Assembly: GCA_903928395.1 (NCBI GenBank)
Contig: CAIYQS010000190.1
Span: 1-6,339, forward strand
Direction: 5' to 3'
From: an uncultured Actinomycetes bacterium
Lineage (GTDB): Bacteria > Actinomycetota > Actinomycetes > Nanopelagicales > Nanopelagicaceae
Length of the DNA: 6,339 nucleotides
Part shown: piece by piece, positions 5,755 to 6,339 of the stretch
How positions within the stretch are numbered: position 1 is the first letter of the stretch
Layout of the letters: each line of letters opens with the position of its first letter
Notes under the pieces: model-generated
What the model saw: the letters and a program-made list of their open reading frames with translations, nothing else
What the model was told of the DNA's origin: nothing
The model's database searches: none
Position numbers and translations under genes: made by a program

Positions 5755-6195
5755 TTAGTTCAACAAAGTTGAAAGACGGTCGAACATGTAATCCCACCCA
5801 CCGTTGTTGTCCTTAAATGAAGACTCAGCCTCGCTCTCCAATAGAGATGCAAAACCTGACTCTTTCAGGGTGACCTTTGTGCCACCGGCTACAGCTTCGA
5901 TCGAAAACTCAACCAGAGTGTTCGGAATGCCGAGTACATCTCCAGCACCTTCTCCAGAGGGACCGGGTACCCATCGATAGGCAAAATAGTCACACGGATT
6001 GGCAGCTTCAACATGAATGCGCCGCCGATGCGTCGAACCTTCAAAAGAAAAAATGGGCTCTTGCCCGACTTCCAAAGTCCCGCCCTCAACCGAATCTGGA
6101 AACCACTTAATGATTTCAGAGGGATTAGTAATTGCCTGATATACCCGCTCTTGGCTCGCTTTTACTGTAATTTCCCGAATTATCGCGTCTTGCAT
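5755..6195 (-). CDS. SRPBCC/AHSA1 domain protein
   Basis: This 146-residue START-like helix-grip protein is of the AHSA1 (Aha1 C-terminal-like) type. It opens with IIREITVKASQERVYQAITNPSEIIKWFPD, the standard beta strand, helix and W-F/P segment of the family. The middle holds the FSFEGSTHRRRIHV and YFAYRW strands. It ends with the usual long C-terminal helix GGWDYMFDRLSTLL. Such proteins form a ligand-binding cavity and are often encoded beside ArsR repressors, but their biochemical role is poorly known. ATG 6195 is preferred because family members begin close to this point. The upstream ATG 6216 would add MSWNRTA, which is encoded by insertion-sequence-like DNA. Its stop is 5 nt before the repressor start. 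No Shine-Dalgarno is evident upstream, probably because the insertion displaced it, so expression may be reduced. Confidence 0.82.
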   Translation of the reverse strand: MQDAIIREITVKASQERVYQAITNPSEIIKWFPDSVEGGTLEVGQEPIFSFEGSTHRRRIHVEAANPCDYFAYRWVPGPSGEGAGDVLGIPNTLVEFSIEAVAGGTKVTLKESGFASLLESEAESSFKDNNGGWDYMFDRLSTLLN

Positions 6196-6203
6196 TGCTG
6201 TTC

Positions 6204-6247
6204 TGTTCCACGACATAGTTGACAGATGTGGCGAGACATAGTTGACA
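6204..6247. repeat. Tandem pair of 21-bp repeats with 23-bp period at the insertion-sequence end
   Basis: Two copies of TGT-N5-GACATAGTTGACA occur at 6204-6224 and 6227-6247. The last 13 bp are identical and the period is 23 bp, about two helical turns. Tandem repeats of this kind, beginning with TGT at an element edge, are consistent with transposase-binding sites in a terminal inverted repeat. Reading this motif as IS481-like rests on memory, not on a search. Confidence 0.6.
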
Positions 6248-6254
6248 CTTTGGG

Positions 6255-6339
6255 ATGTTACAGAGTCCCCGTCCTAATGCCTTTTCTCAAGTAATTATCT
6301 TGTCATTGCTCCATGATGGGTTAACCCCCACACAGGCAG
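6255..6339 (+). CDS. Transposase N-terminus (helix-turn-helix, IS481-like), partial
   Basis: An open frame runs from ATG 6255 to the end of the window, 28 codons. It reads MLQSPRPNAF followed by SQVIILSLLHDGLTPTQA. The second part fits the first helix and turn of the helix-turn-helix found at the N-terminus of IS481/IS3-type transposases ('lv..G.s..qAA..fgvs'). An in-frame stop at 6243-6245 places the start between there and 6255, so ATG is the natural choice; no Shine-Dalgarno is evident. The catalytic DDE domain would lie beyond the right edge. Assignment relies on a short stretch together with the adjoining terminal repeats. Confidence 0.5.
   Translation, partial: MLQSPRPNAFSQVIILSLLHDGLTPTQA

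Larger units (their letters stand above)
6204..6339 (+). mobile_element. Left end of an insertion sequence, probably IS481-like (truncated by window)
   Basis: The element is inferred from the tandem TGT...GTTGACA repeat at its edge followed by a rightward ORF that resembles a transposase helix-turn-helix N-terminus. The outer boundary is uncertain by about 5 bp because TGTTC occurs twice in a row (6199-6203 and 6204-6208). The right end and target-site duplication lie outside the window. It abuts the AHSA1 gene's 5' end, with only about 8 bp between. Confidence 0.55.

Noticed and set aside
5750..5797. ArsR start at GTG 5797
   Set aside because: It overlaps the AHSA1 C-terminus by 43 nt, adds 16 residues not found in the family, and has no ribosome binding site.
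6196..6216. AHSA1 start at ATG 6216
   Set aside because: This ATG lies within the repeated insertion-sequence end; the added MSWNRTA is not typical, and family members start near ATG 6195.

Overview
The window reads as a carbohydrate and hydroxyacid catabolism neighbourhood from a bacterium of moderate GC content, roughly 45-50% by eye. An actinobacterium of fairly low GC is the best guess. The main reason is that the FMN-dependent dehydrogenase at 2267-3490 matches, from memory, mycobacterial LldD2 (Rv1872c) along nearly its whole length. GTG and TTG starts and a Tat-exported sugar-binding protein fit this but do not prove it. No RNA genes or CRISPR arrays were seen.

Left part (1-1181, minus strand): the 5' end of a sugar ABC-transporter binding protein with a twin-arginine signal peptide runs off the left edge. 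It is preceded by its own likely promoter and a palindromic operator candidate. Upstream of it is a KduD-like short-chain dehydrogenase. A 139-bp divergent intergenic region (1182-1320) follows. It carries back-to-back promoter candidates that share one small palindrome.

Centre (1321-3490, plus strand): a two-gene unit encodes an NAD(P)-dependent D-2-hydroxyacid dehydrogenase and an LldD2-type FMN-dependent L-2-hydroxyacid dehydrogenase. Both enzyme types meet at a 2-oxoacid, so together they could link the D- and L-forms of a hydroxyacid.

Right part (3509-6195, minus strand, convergent with the centre): a compact four-gene run, in transcription order, of an AHSA1/SRPBCC protein, an ArsR-type repressor, a YihS/AGE-family aldose-ketose isomerase and a PRK/uridine-kinase-fold small-molecule kinase. 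An 11-bp perfect inverted repeat spans the ArsR stop codon just before the isomerase. The isomerase and kinase suggest 'isomerise, then phosphorylate' processing of a hexose; the substrate is inferred, not shown.

Right edge (about 6204-6339): a tandem 23-bp-period repeat and the N-terminus of a helix-turn-helix transposase-like ORF indicate the left end of an insertion sequence, probably IS481-like. It sits about 8 bp upstream of the AHSA1 gene's likely start codon, so it has probably separated the four-gene run from its original promoter. The most interesting signals are this insertion, the isomerase-kinase pair under an ArsR gene, and the hairpin between ArsR and the isomerase.
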